From: Thermoplasmata archaeon
GTDB taxonomy: Archaea > Thermoplasmatota > Penumbrarchaeia > JAEHCK01
Assembly (NCBI GenBank): GCA_020696345.1
Contig: JAEHCK010000005.1
Coordinates: forward strand, 1-64,000
DNA length: 64,000 nucleotides
Direction of reading: 5' to 3'
The notes under the pieces are model-generated. The model had not been told where the DNA came from. It ran no database searches and saw only the letters and a list, made by a program, of their open reading frames with translations. Made by a program: the position numbers and the translations under genes. This document shows positions 8,740 through 17,371 of this stretch, in pieces. Numbering within the stretch: position 1 is the first letter of the stretch; every line of letters begins with the position of its first letter.

Positions 8740-10764
8740 ATGGATAATAATAATAAGTCAAAATTCAATTGGAAGGATAAACGATTGATCGGATTAGTAG
8801 GTCTGCTTTTGCTTTTAGCCGGAATTGGCGCACTGGTTTTCATGCCTATAGAGGCAGAAAAAGAGTTCGAATATAAACCCACACTTACACTACCTGAAGA
8901 TTACATGATCTTCGTTGACGAACCTCAGAACCAGGAGGACATGACATTCATTGCTGCATTATCGTGCCTGGCGGTACATAACGGTTATAATCCAATGTTC
9001 GTATTGGACTCCGGCAAACTGGACCAACATCAGCTCTGGGCAATTCAACACATGGATAATAATAATGTTCCAAAACTGGTGTTTACAAAAAACGAATCAA
9101 CGGTAAATAACCTGCGCCAGCAACTTGGTGAGATCGCGGATGAGAATGTCTTCATACCAACCTCAACAGCTCTTGCACGGTTCATAGGTTACGATGGTTA
9201 TATAAGCGTAGGTTCATACCAAGAGGCCCTTTGGGTCGCACCACTGGCAAAGATCGAAAATAAAGTTATGATAATTGGTAAAAGCACTTATAATAGCCAG
9301 GAGTCGGTCTGGGATAAAATATATTCTCACGGTATAACTGCAAATTATATCATCGCCACAAACCCTTATGATTTTGATACCACCACATTAGGCAAGTATT
9401 CACCTGTATACAATAATTATGATAATAAATATCATGTACCTGCATTATCGGTTCTGGCCGCCGAGTTAGCAGCGTACCATGATGCTTATGTGATCACCGA
9501 TATCGAGCCCAGTACGGAGCGTGTATTTACCTGGGCAAGCGATAGAACCGTGGATGAGAATTATTGGAACGATATTTATAAATTAAATTCACGAGCCATC
9601 GGAACCTATTTACTAATTAAAAATGTCAGTGCCAGATACGGTCCTGCAGAATATATTGCCATTATAGGCAGTGCCGCCGCAGTGCCGCAGTTCCAGATGC
9701 CAGGAAACGGCGATGGTGACGTACTGGTCAATTCGGATTGCATGTTTGGGTTCTTGGATGATGATATATTTACACAGGATGCAGCCGTTGGTCGGGTCAT
9801 TAACATGAATCTACCGGCCGCCTCAAACCAGCTGGCGAAAACATTAGCGTACGAACACCTGGTAAGTGATGTCCATGTTAATTACAGTGATCTAGCTGGT
9901 GGTCCAAAGGATGTCAATTGGCGTGAACATGGGGCATCGTTCAGCGGGTATCAGATCACTTATCAGCGTCTGCAGGCTACACCAGCTCGCTGGATCTGCG
10001 AGGATTATGAGGACGAGGGCATGGAATATGAGTATATGGGCCCCTCTGGTTCGGGTGAGCTGATCGGTGACGGTGTCAAAAACAGCGACGAGCAGGATAT
10101 CGGCACGATCTGTGAGGCGTCCGGCTTTGTCGCGTACCGCGGTCATGGCAGCGATTACGGGTCATTGTACAGCCTTAGAGTGTATACCGATCGTGAATCG
10201 GGCATGCTAAGCTCCGAACAGGCGGCAGAATTGGATCTGCCACCGCAGGTGGCATTCTTCGTCTCATGCATGAATGCCAAGATACACGGCACCGGGTTTG
10301 GTGCGGATGCGAGCGATGCGGAATTCGAACGGCTGTTCGGTATGAACTATCTGTATGGTGGCGCCTTGGCGGTTGGCGGCGCAACCGAGGTGAGCTACAG
10401 TAATATGGGTCAAGACATCGATGCGCTCTGGGCCAGATATGGTGCGGGGGTCCTGCATGATGATAACCATCACTGGGACCTGAACGATGCATGGTATGCG
10501 TTCTTCTGGGATGGTCTATTGAACCATGAGGACGAGTACGGCTCGGTTGGTAAGGCGTTGCAGTGGGCCGAGAACAGATATATCAAATACCATGAGGACG
10601 AGGTAACACCTTTCGTGTGGACCGATGATGACAATTTGGGGGCACACTGGAAAGAGGTCACGATGTTCGTGGTCTACGGCGACCCGGCATTCAACCCGAA
10701 CTTGACCTTACCCGGGGCAAACAGTTTCGATCCCTGGAACAATGGCGAAGAGGATGGAGTGTAG
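8740..10764 (+). CDS. Secreted or membrane-anchored gingipain-like (C25) cysteine peptidase
   Basis: A 674-residue protein with an uncleaved-looking N-terminal helix (LIGLVGLLLLLAGIGALVF, about 19-37). The middle and C-terminal half match the clan CD cysteine peptidase pattern: VAYRGHGSDYGS with His469, then VAFFVSCMNAKI with Cys510, each after a hydrophobic strand. The spacing and the Gly-rich follow-up (GGALAVGGATEVSY) are typical of the C25 gingipain family, whose members cut after Arg or Lys. Substrate preference cannot be read here. The first half is a separate alpha/beta region with no clear family. Protein-degrading sediment archaea are known to carry such peptidases. The gene is followed by a G-rich repeat and a convergent gene. 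Confidence 0.75.
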   Translation: MDNNNKSKFNWKDKRLIGLVGLLLLLAGIGALVFMPIEAEKEFEYKPTLTLPEDYMIFVDEPQNQEDMTFIAALSCLAVHNGYNPMFVLDSGKLDQHQLWAIQHMDNNNVPKLVFTKNESTVNNLRQQLGEIADENVFIPTSTALARFIGYDGYISVGSYQEALWVAPLAKIENKVMIIGKSTYNSQESVWDKIYSHGITANYIIATNPYDFDTTTLGKYSPVYNNYDNKYHVPALSVLAAELAAYHDAYVITDIEPSTERVFTWASDRTVDENYWNDIYKLNSRAIGTYLLIKNVSARYGPAEYIAIIGSAAAVPQFQMPGNGDGDVLVNSDCMFGFLDDDIFTQDAAVGRVINMNLPAASNQLAKTLAYEHLVSDVHVNYSDLAGGPKDVNWREHGASFSGYQITYQRLQATPARWICEDYEDEGMEYEYMGPSGSGELIGDGVKNSDEQDIGTICEASGFVAYRGHGSDYGSLYSLRVYTDRESGMLSSEQAAELDLPPQVAFFVSCMNAKIHGTGFGADASDAEFERLFGMNYLYGGALAVGGATEVSYSNMGQDIDALWARYGAGVLHDDNHHWDLNDAWYAFFWDGLLNHEDEYGSVGKALQWAENRYIKYHEDEVTPFVWTDDDNLGAHWKEVTMFVVYGDPAFNPNLTLPGANSFDPWNNGEEDGV

Positions 10765-10787
10765 ACATTCGGCCAAGCCTTCGGCTG

Positions 10788-10876
10788 ACCACTATGATCA
10801 TTTAATAAACAGAATCGTTTGGTGAGGGGAGACCCTTTCGATTAATTATTGATGGTAAGCACTTGGAGAGGGGGGA
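10788..10876 (+). repeat. G-rich 3'-gap repeat, copy B
   Basis: About 89 bp closely matching copy A at 1315-1408, including ATCATTTAATAAA, AATCGTTTGG, TTTCGATTA and TGGTAAGCACTTGGAGAGGG. It occupies the convergent gap after the C25-like peptidase and is G-rich in that gene's sense. A small hairpin (AGCC at 10776, GGCT at 10783) lies just before it and may help termination. Confidence 0.8.
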
Positions 10877-10913
10877 TCGCTGATTGGATATAACAAATAA
10901 TTTCTTCTCCAAT

Positions 10914-12068
10914 TTAATAATCGTATCTTCTTCTCGGCGGTCTTCTTGGCGGTGGCGGGCGACCACCTTGATCATAATCATATCCTCCTCTTCTACGTGG
11001 TGGTGATGGTCGTGGAGGTGGCCGTTGTGGCCTTTGTTGGGATTGATCATAACCACCATGATCCCGACGAAGCGGCGCTTGTCGATCATAATCCTCTCGG
11101 CCCATTGGTCTTGCCTGACCATAGTCACGTACACCATCTTGTCGTGGTGGCGGCGGTGGCGCTGATGCTGAAGCCGATGGTTCCAAGCCCAGATAATCAT
11201 CACTACCATATCGCCGTCGTCGATGTGCATCATCCTTGCCCATGGAATATGCAATTTGACCTACTACCAGTGTGATCAATGGCACGAATATCAACCAGAA
11301 ACCCATTCCCGGACCCCATTCCACCTCATAGTCTATTTTATTATCATCATCATCGTATTTATCACCCTTACCCGTGGCTAAAAATTCGCCATTGTAGGTA
11401 AATTTCTCGCTGTCTTTATCATCGCCCCACATGGTATCGAATTGTTTTTCTAAAGCTGGTGGTAGGCTAAGATAGAAATAGATCGGGATCAAGAGTATGA
11501 ATATTATTGCGAGGATCAGGAAGATCATTCCGATACTGTGCGGCAGCTTTCCGATCGCCACAATCGGTATTAATGCTACTGCAATAATTATAAAGACCAT
11601 AGATATGAGGTTCAGATAATACGTATTATCCATCACTTCTTTTACTTCTTTGGTTTCGTTTCTTACTTCCACGTCATCGTAGGAATGACTCATTTTATAG
11701 CTGGTATTTCCTATTTTCATTTCAGATTCAATATTTTCAAGATCGTAGGTCAGCACTAACTCCTCAGAGACACCAGTACCTTCATTTTTTGCAGTGTAAT
11801 CGATCGAATACCATGGATAGGACATGAAAACGAATAAAAATATCAGTGCAACAACTGCGATCACCATACCTGCAATGCACTTATATGATACTGGTGGTTT
11901 ATATCCTATTGCTGGTGATGTCGGTGGGCCGCGTGACATGGATTCCGGTGGTGGTGGTGCACGTCCATAATCCGGACCAGCGGGTTGGTATCTATTTTCA
12001 ATGGGATATTGCTCATACCCGTAAGAATCTCTTTGATTGTATGGATGGTCATCGTACAAGGTATACAC
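10914..12068 (-). CDS. Four-helix membrane protein with Pro/Tyr-rich and Arg/Gly/Pro-rich tails
   Basis: A 384-residue protein of unknown family. The N-terminal ~60 residues are Tyr/Pro-rich and disordered. Four membrane helices follow: about 64-86, a pair at about 158-205 and one at about 252-272. A polar, probably external loop lies between helices 1 and 2 (WYSIDYTAKNEG onwards), giving a claudin-like layout. The last ~105 residues are strongly biased to Arg, Pro, Gly, Tyr and Asp (PPPPRRPPRRRYDY at the end), resembling RGG-type low-complexity tails. Both tails should be cytosolic. A role in scaffolding or RNA/protein condensation at the membrane can only be guessed. Confidence 0.75.
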   Translation of the reverse strand: MYTLYDDHPYNQRDSYGYEQYPIENRYQPAGPDYGRAPPPPESMSRGPPTSPAIGYKPPVSYKCIAGMVIAVVALIFLFVFMSYPWYSIDYTAKNEGTGVSEELVLTYDLENIESEMKIGNTSYKMSHSYDDVEVRNETKEVKEVMDNTYYLNLISMVFIIIAVALIPIVAIGKLPHSIGMIFLILAIIFILLIPIYFYLSLPPALEKQFDTMWGDDKDSEKFTYNGEFLATGKGDKYDDDDNKIDYEVEWGPGMGFWLIFVPLITLVVGQIAYSMGKDDAHRRRRYGSDDYLGLEPSASASAPPPPPRQDGVRDYGQARPMGREDYDRQAPLRRDHGGYDQSQQRPQRPPPRPSPPRRRGGYDYDQGGRPPPPRRPPRRRYDY

Positions 12069-12230
12069 TCTCTCTTTATCAGAAATACTAAACTCGTTTA
12101 AAATCTTTATGATTATAATTGAAATTTTTTAACAATTTTAATATACGGCCCAAAACATCACCCTACTAATAAAAAATTGCTTCGCAAAGTGAATGATAAT
12201 TAACGCAATTTTTTATAAATTTAAAGATCA

Positions 12231-14021
12231 ATGGTGAAGATATTGGCCCAAGTATCATCTTTAGAAGAGGCGATTCGGAAATTTGCATTACAAAATGCAC
12301 TGTTTCATCATGGCAAAGCAGAATCGAAAGCAGTCTTGGGCAAGATATTGGCCAAGCACCCAGAAGCCCGGGCATCGGTAAAGTCACTCATTTTGGAAAT
12401 AAATGGAATTGTTGATGAGATCAATTTAAGATCGGAAGCGAAACAAACATCTGACCTGGAATTACTCGCACCGGAATTGTTACACAAGAAAAAGCATGAG
12501 AAGCATATGGTACTACCAGAACTACCAAACATTGATACCGCAAAAACAGTAGTGATGCGTTTTGCCCCCGGTCCGTCAGGACCGTTACATCTTGGTCATA
12601 CCAGGGCAATTATCTTAAATAATGAATATGTAAAACGATACTCCGGGAAGTTCATTGTTCGATTCGAAGACACAAACCCGCAGAATATCGCACCTGAAGC
12701 GTATGATATGATCATCGATGACCTTGCTTGGTTGGGTGTACAGTATCACGAACAATATAAACAGAGCGACCGCTTCGACATATATTATGAATTGGCCAAG
12801 AAACTTCTTGAACAAGGCCATGCCTATATTTGCACATGTCCGGTTGAGCAATGGCGAAACTTGAAAAACAACCAACAGGCCTGCCCCGACCGCGACCTTT
12901 TAGTTTCTGAACAACTTGAACGCTGGACTCGGATGTTGGCAAGAGAATATGATCCTGGTATGGCGTCTTTGGTTGTCAAAACAGACTTAGCCCATTCAAA
13001 CCCCGCGGTACGTGATTTTGTTGGCATGCGCATGGTCGCTCAACCACATCCGTTGACCGGTGACAAGTATTATGTGTATCCAACATACAATTTATCGGTA
13101 GCCATTGACGATCATCTAATGGGAATTACCCATATACTACGCGGAAAAGACCATTTTAATAACACTCATCGCCAGAAATATATCTATGATTATTTTGGTT
13201 GGCCAACACCAGAATTCTTGCATTATGGCTGGGTATCTTTACCCGATATGATTTTAAAAACCACAACCATAAAGGAAGGTATACGCTCGGGCAAGTATAA
13301 GGACTGGGCAGACATACAACTCGGCACACTACAAGCTCTAGCACGGCGTGGAATAGACCCGAATGCAATTCGAAATTATTGGTTGGACGTTGGTATAAAA
13401 GAAGTTGATATCGAGTTCTCGTGGCAAACGCTTTACGCATTCAACAAAGTATTGGTAGACAAGCGGGCAAACAGGTATTTCTTTGCCTGGTCACCGGTAA
13501 TACTGGTGATCACGGGTGCAAGCTCACTGGAAGGTCATGCACCGTTGCACCCCGATGACCCATCACGCGGTATCCGTAAAACTAAGCTGGTTGCAACTGC
13601 AACAAATGTTGACGGGGCAGAGACAGATATGGGTATTTGTGTGATGATCTCACGCGAGGACCTAGAAACCATGGCGTCTGGTGATAAATTAAGGTTAAAG
13701 GACCTGGGAAACATTGAATTAACCAAAATAGATCTGGAACAGAAAAGTTATGCGAAATATATTGGCAACGATCTGAGCATAATAAAAAAGGGTGTGAAGA
13801 TCATACATTGGGTGTCATCTAGTGATAATTATCCTATCACCGTGTACCTACCGAACGGCAAGGTTATCAAAGGGTATTGTGAAACGTCTGCAATGGATGA
13901 CGAGAACAAGATCGTACAATTCGAGCGCTTTGGTTTTGTCAATCTTGGCCGAGAAGATGTGCCAAACCGGTCCGATGACTCGGTAAGAACAGGTCTGGTG
14001 GCATGGTTCACACATAAGTAA
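12231..14021 (+). CDS. gltX: Glutamyl-tRNA synthetase (archaeal type, probably non-discriminating)
   Basis: A 596-residue class I synthetase that charges tRNA with glutamate; archaeal members usually charge tRNA-Gln too, feeding the amidotransferase route. The catalytic HIGH motif is HLGH at residues 120-123 in PSGPLHLGHTR, preceded by the archaeal N-terminal extension. The KMSKS-equivalent loop reads LKTTTIKEGI from residue 342, where archaeal enzymes usually show an STS-like core. The C-terminal half has the GlnRS-like beta-barrel anticodon domain typical of archaeal GluRS. Length is slightly above the usual ~560-580. The gene stands alone, divergent from the four-helix membrane protein, and ends at a G-rich inverted repeat. 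Confidence 0.95.
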   Translation: MVKILAQVSSLEEAIRKFALQNALFHHGKAESKAVLGKILAKHPEARASVKSLILEINGIVDEINLRSEAKQTSDLELLAPELLHKKKHEKHMVLPELPNIDTAKTVVMRFAPGPSGPLHLGHTRAIILNNEYVKRYSGKFIVRFEDTNPQNIAPEAYDMIIDDLAWLGVQYHEQYKQSDRFDIYYELAKKLLEQGHAYICTCPVEQWRNLKNNQQACPDRDLLVSEQLERWTRMLAREYDPGMASLVVKTDLAHSNPAVRDFVGMRMVAQPHPLTGDKYYVYPTYNLSVAIDDHLMGITHILRGKDHFNNTHRQKYIYDYFGWPTPEFLHYGWVSLPDMILKTTTIKEGIRSGKYKDWADIQLGTLQALARRGIDPNAIRNYWLDVGIKEVDIEFSWQTLYAFNKVLVDKRANRYFFAWSPVILVITGASSLEGHAPLHPDDPSRGIRKTKLVATATNVDGAETDMGICVMISREDLETMASGDKLRLKDLGNIELTKIDLEQKSYAKYIGNDLSIIKKGVKIIHWVSSSDNYPITVYLPNGKVIKGYCETSAMDDENKIVQFERFGFVNLGREDVPNRSDDSVRTGLVAWFTHK

Positions 14022-14086
14022 TTTAAAAATATAGATCTTCTCCCGATTTAGATAAAGATAAAAATTATTATATTGAGTTAGAATAT

Positions 14087-14201
14087 AGGGATCAAGGGTT
14101 ACAATTCAGGGGTCACAATTTAGGTTTTATTTTATATTTCTTTTAATTCAACATTATCCCACTAATGTCCTGACCCCAAAGTTGTGATCCCCGACCCCTA
14201 A
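14087..14201. repeat. GGGGTC inverted repeat in a convergent gap
   Basis: The left arm (14087-14124) reads AGGGATCAAGGGTTACAATT then AGGGGTCACAATTTAGG. The right arm on the opposite strand (about 14153-14201) reads TTAGGGGTCGGGGATCACAA then TTTGGGGTCAGGA. The arms pair imperfectly to form a large hairpin. The same words recur at 49206-49322 and 50662-50713. The element fills the gap between gltX and the convergent UbiA gene and is G-rich in the sense of each gene just ended. Confidence 0.75.
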
Positions 14202-14238
14202 TATTGCCCAAATTCAGAGAAGATGCATTATCACATAT

Positions 14239-15177
14239 TTAAATGAAAACTTCAAATAATAATATAAACTGAAAAAAGATCACACCCAACCGTGTACCTG
14301 TTCGTATGTTTCGCTCAAATGCACGCCAGGTTTTCGAATCATCACCCTTTTTCATCACACGATAAGTATCCAGCCATGTTATGATCAGTATGATCTCGAA
14401 AATAATGGCGCCCCAGAGATAGAGCCAGCCAAACATCACGGGGAACCCAAACCATCCAAAATAAGAAATTGGAAAAATAGGGATGAACCCCAGGTAGAAT
14501 AATAATACGATCCATAATGATCGTTCGCGTCCCATGCGCACGGGTGTGGTTTTATATCCTGCCTTTATGTCGCCTTTGATATCACCGGCACACACCATGA
14601 TCTCCCGGCCGACCTCCATGACTGCGATTGCAATTGCAAGCGGGACCATGCTCACAAGGTCTGTTGGATGTACAGCGATCGCACCCCAGTATGGAATTAC
14701 ACCTACACCAAATGCCACCATCACATGCCCCGTTAAGCCGGTATATTTGCCAACACGATTATAGAGTATTCCAACCAACATAACGATCAATGTCAAAAAC
14801 CCGCATGGCAGGTTAAGACCATAGGGCAAATATGCCGCATTTGGTTCCAAAGTCAGGGTTGTACAGAAGCTCAATATAACGGCAAGCCCCATTGCCACGA
14901 TTCCAACGATATTTGCAGTTCTTGGTGCAATTATTCCAATAGGTAACGGTTTCTGAGGTCTGTTTACACGGTCGGATGCCAGATCGGTATAATCGTTATG
15001 GACCATAAGCCCTGCGGCAAGTAGGCCCGAAGAAATTATTAAAAGTAAAAATGCGAAAGGATCAAGATAAACATGTTGAGCAAGTGTGACATTCAGCGCA
15101 CCCACACTAGCACCAAAAATGCTGATGAATACTATAGGGGGCCGCACTACTCTGAACCAAGCTTCGATCTTGTTCAT
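14239..15177 (-). CDS. UbiA-family prenyltransferase, probable digeranylgeranylglyceryl phosphate synthase
   Basis: A 312-residue protein with about eight or nine membrane helices. The two UbiA Asp motifs are present: NDYTDLASD at residues 61-69 and DIKGDIKAGYKTTP near residue 200. In archaea the best-known enzyme of this kind adds the second geranylgeranyl chain to geranylgeranylglyceryl phosphate (EC 2.5.1.42), a committed step of ether-lipid synthesis. Other UbiA members make quinone or heme precursors, so the substrate is inferred. The next gene, 69 bp upstream, is eS1 on the same strand, so they may share transcripts. Confidence 0.85.
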   Translation of the reverse strand: MNKIEAWFRVVRPPIVFISIFGASVGALNVTLAQHVYLDPFAFLLLIISSGLLAAGLMVHNDYTDLASDRVNRPQKPLPIGIIAPRTANIVGIVAMGLAVILSFCTTLTLEPNAAYLPYGLNLPCGFLTLIVMLVGILYNRVGKYTGLTGHVMVAFGVGVIPYWGAIAVHPTDLVSMVPLAIAIAVMEVGREIMVCAGDIKGDIKAGYKTTPVRMGRERSLWIVLLFYLGFIPIFPISYFGWFGFPVMFGWLYLWGAIIFEIILIITWLDTYRVMKKGDDSKTWRAFERNIRTGTRLGVIFFQFILLFEVFI

Positions 15178-15246
15178 GTTTAAAGTTACAGTATGATAGG
15201 ATTTAACAGTTGCGGATGATCAAAATTATAAAGGATCCACTCAAAT

Positions 15247-16170
15247 TTATTTTGCCTTTTTTGTTGTTTTCGTAGACTTGGCGGTAGTTGATTTTTTTGT
15301 AGTTTTTCCTTTTGTGGTCTTTTTGGGTTTTTTAACGGTTTTGGCTTTTGATGTTGATGTTTTTTTTGCTTTTGTTTTCCCCTTTGCCTTTACCTTTGCC
15401 TTAGGTGCTTTGTCAGAGCTTTTTGTTGCATCTGTATCTGCATCTTTCTTTTTATCGGCGGCACTTTTCGTCTCCGATCCCTTTGGCTCTTCTGTCTCTT
15501 TTGCACCTTCAACCACACTTTCACTGTCTTCGGTTTCGGGTTTTGGTGGTGTATGAGTAAAACCGCCTTCCGGCACCTCGAGAATTTGCGAACGGCGTAT
15601 CTCCACACGTTTGATCGGGTAAATTGGTTTACATTCTTTGAAGATCATAGAAGATAATTCACCGGAGAGCATTTGTCGGATGAACTCGCTCGCGATTTTA
15701 TCGCCGGCCTGCCTTTCAACTACATTTTTCATTTTCATTCGTATCGCGTATTGCTGGGCAGTTTGTATACGTTTTTCTGTGACGGCAAATGGTTTAACCC
15801 TGATTTTAAAACCATCTTTCGTGATCACATCGTAGATACCATCCATTTTAGAGCGTTTTCGTCGGGTTAAACGGCGAATATAATCGCTGGTTAGGTCGTG
15901 CCCGATAAAATCGGAATATGCATCTAAACCACGAACAGAATTGATTTTGAAAAGTAGTTTGATATGCATCTTTGAGAAATCGCCGGTTAGTTGCTGGAGA
16001 GTAACATCTAGAATTCGGCCTTTGATCTTATCGGGTTCATCTGATAAGGTCTCACCGATCTGCACGCCCTCGAACATGTCTGGAGCTAATACTCGATACC
16101 AAGTCTTAGATCGCCATCTATCCTTGAGTTTCCGGGCTGCTGTGCGTGAAGATGCCTTTCTAGCTGCCAA
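15247..16170 (-). CDS. rps3ae: Ribosomal protein eS1 (S3Ae) with a long basic tail
   Basis: The first ~205 residues are a standard archaeal eS1 (for example WYRVLAPDMFEG and RIRRLTRRKRSKMDG-like blocks), a small-subunit protein near the mRNA exit. From about residue 209 to 307 a tail follows that starts acidic (ETEDSESVVEGAKE) and turns strongly Lys/Thr/Ala-rich (TKAKKTSTSKAKTVKKPKK). Usual archaeal eS1 proteins stop near 200-220 residues, so roughly 95 residues are extra. The tail resembles histone H1-like repeats and is probably disordered. It is in frame and uninterrupted. The start codon ATG at 16170 gives the expected MAARKASSRTAARKLKDRW. Confidence 0.95.
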   Translation of the reverse strand: MAARKASSRTAARKLKDRWRSKTWYRVLAPDMFEGVQIGETLSDEPDKIKGRILDVTLQQLTGDFSKMHIKLLFKINSVRGLDAYSDFIGHDLTSDYIRRLTRRKRSKMDGIYDVITKDGFKIRVKPFAVTEKRIQTAQQYAIRMKMKNVVERQAGDKIASEFIRQMLSGELSSMIFKECKPIYPIKRVEIRRSQILEVPEGGFTHTPPKPETEDSESVVEGAKETEEPKGSETKSAADKKKDADTDATKSSDKAPKAKVKAKGKTKAKKTSTSKAKTVKKPKKTTKGKTTKKSTTAKSTKTTKKAK

Positions 16171-16375
16171 TCTTATTCCTCCAATGAATGAACTATATAT
16201 TACATGGTTTGTAAGCCACCGTTAAGCGCGGGCAGTATTTATATCTTTTTAAATAATGATTTCTGGTTTAATTATATGGCCATATATTGGTTTCGAACTT
16301 GCGGCTCAACGTAACATACTATTATAAAATAGACAATGCTGCAAAAAATAGAAAAATAGTGTCAATGTAATGAAT

Positions 16376-17191
16376 TTAGATGCCGTCATTATCCATATCA
16401 GGAAATGACTTGGACTTACCCTTGTTATCCTCCACAGAGGTCTGGGCTTCCGTATTACCGGATTCAACATTCAGATCATATAAAACGGTCGGTGTTGATT
16501 CATATTTGGGTTCCATACCAACATCGGTATTGATATCCTTGTTATTAGTGATATCAGGATTTACCTTTAACGCTGGTTCTTTTATATCACAGCCACCCGG
16601 GCTGGTGCCATCGTTCTTCCAACCTAATGGTTCAAAATCATCCGGATCTAAAATAAGGTCACCATCTGTATCAGGTTTAAGTGGGTTGGTGTGCATATAT
16701 CGAATTATATTCTGATTTTCCAAGTCGGTATACATCCTGTAATATTCTTCATAGTTGTCATAATGCGGACCATCTTCACCGGGGATGGGTTGGGTAAATA
16801 GAATATCCGGGTTGGACGGCCAGGACATCGGTTGACCGCCAACTAGTTTCTGAACCGCCTCGAAAGTTGCATCGCGCTCACCTCTATCATAACCCGTACC
16901 ATTGGAGGTAGGGTCATAATCAAAATCCAGATGAGCATCACTGGAGTCCGCAGGGTTCATGGTTGGCCAATATTCTTTCTCCCAACCATCGGGTAAACCA
17001 TCATTATCCGAATCAGAATTAAATGGGTCAGTACCAAGAACAAATTCTTCCCAAGTCAATACACCGTCCCCATCTGGGTCGCTTCCGAGAAAATCCTTAT
17101 CCTCCTTGAGCGGGTCACCAGCAAGTGCAGCACTGGCGAACATCATCAAAGACAGTAAGATTGCGATCAATATTGTGATTTTTAATCTCAT
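16376..17191 (-). CDS. Small secreted TSP3 calcium-binding protein
   Basis: A 271-residue protein with a classic signal peptide (ILIAILLSLMMFASAALAG). The mature part carries Asp-rich calcium loops of the thrombospondin type-3/EF-like kind: DPDGDGVLTWEEF at about 38-50, DSDNDGLPDGWE at about 59-70, DTDGDLILDPDD near 174, and a last loop DMDNDGI cut off by the stop codon. The final repeat therefore ends mid-loop; sequence after the stop shows no continuation. Function is unknown; TSP3 stalks usually hold Ca and stiffen surface proteins. Without a membrane anchor it is probably released or bound to the cell surface. Confidence 0.75.
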   Translation of the reverse strand: MRLKITILIAILLSLMMFASAALAGDPLKEDKDFLGSDPDGDGVLTWEEFVLGTDPFNSDSDNDGLPDGWEKEYWPTMNPADSSDAHLDFDYDPTSNGTGYDRGERDATFEAVQKLVGGQPMSWPSNPDILFTQPIPGEDGPHYDNYEEYYRMYTDLENQNIIRYMHTNPLKPDTDGDLILDPDDFEPLGWKNDGTSPGGCDIKEPALKVNPDITNNKDINTDVGMEPKYESTPTVLYDLNVESGNTEAQTSVEDNKGKSKSFPDMDNDGI

Positions 17192-17371
17192 AACATCACC
17201 ATTTGTTGGTTAGTCTTATTTAAACTGATTATAATCTATAATGAGATAGGCATATATATACTTTATAGGACAATTTTCGAATCTTACAGCCCACTTATAG
17301 TATTAAAGAATAGATCATCCGAAATAGGCTTAATTCGAGGTCAAAATCTAATTGTTATTAGCTGTATTTAA

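Noticed and set aside
10175-10492. Arg/His/Pro-rich minus-strand frames inside the C25-like peptidase gene
   Set aside because: Shadows of a GC-richer coding stretch on the opposite strand; the plus frame has catalytic motifs.
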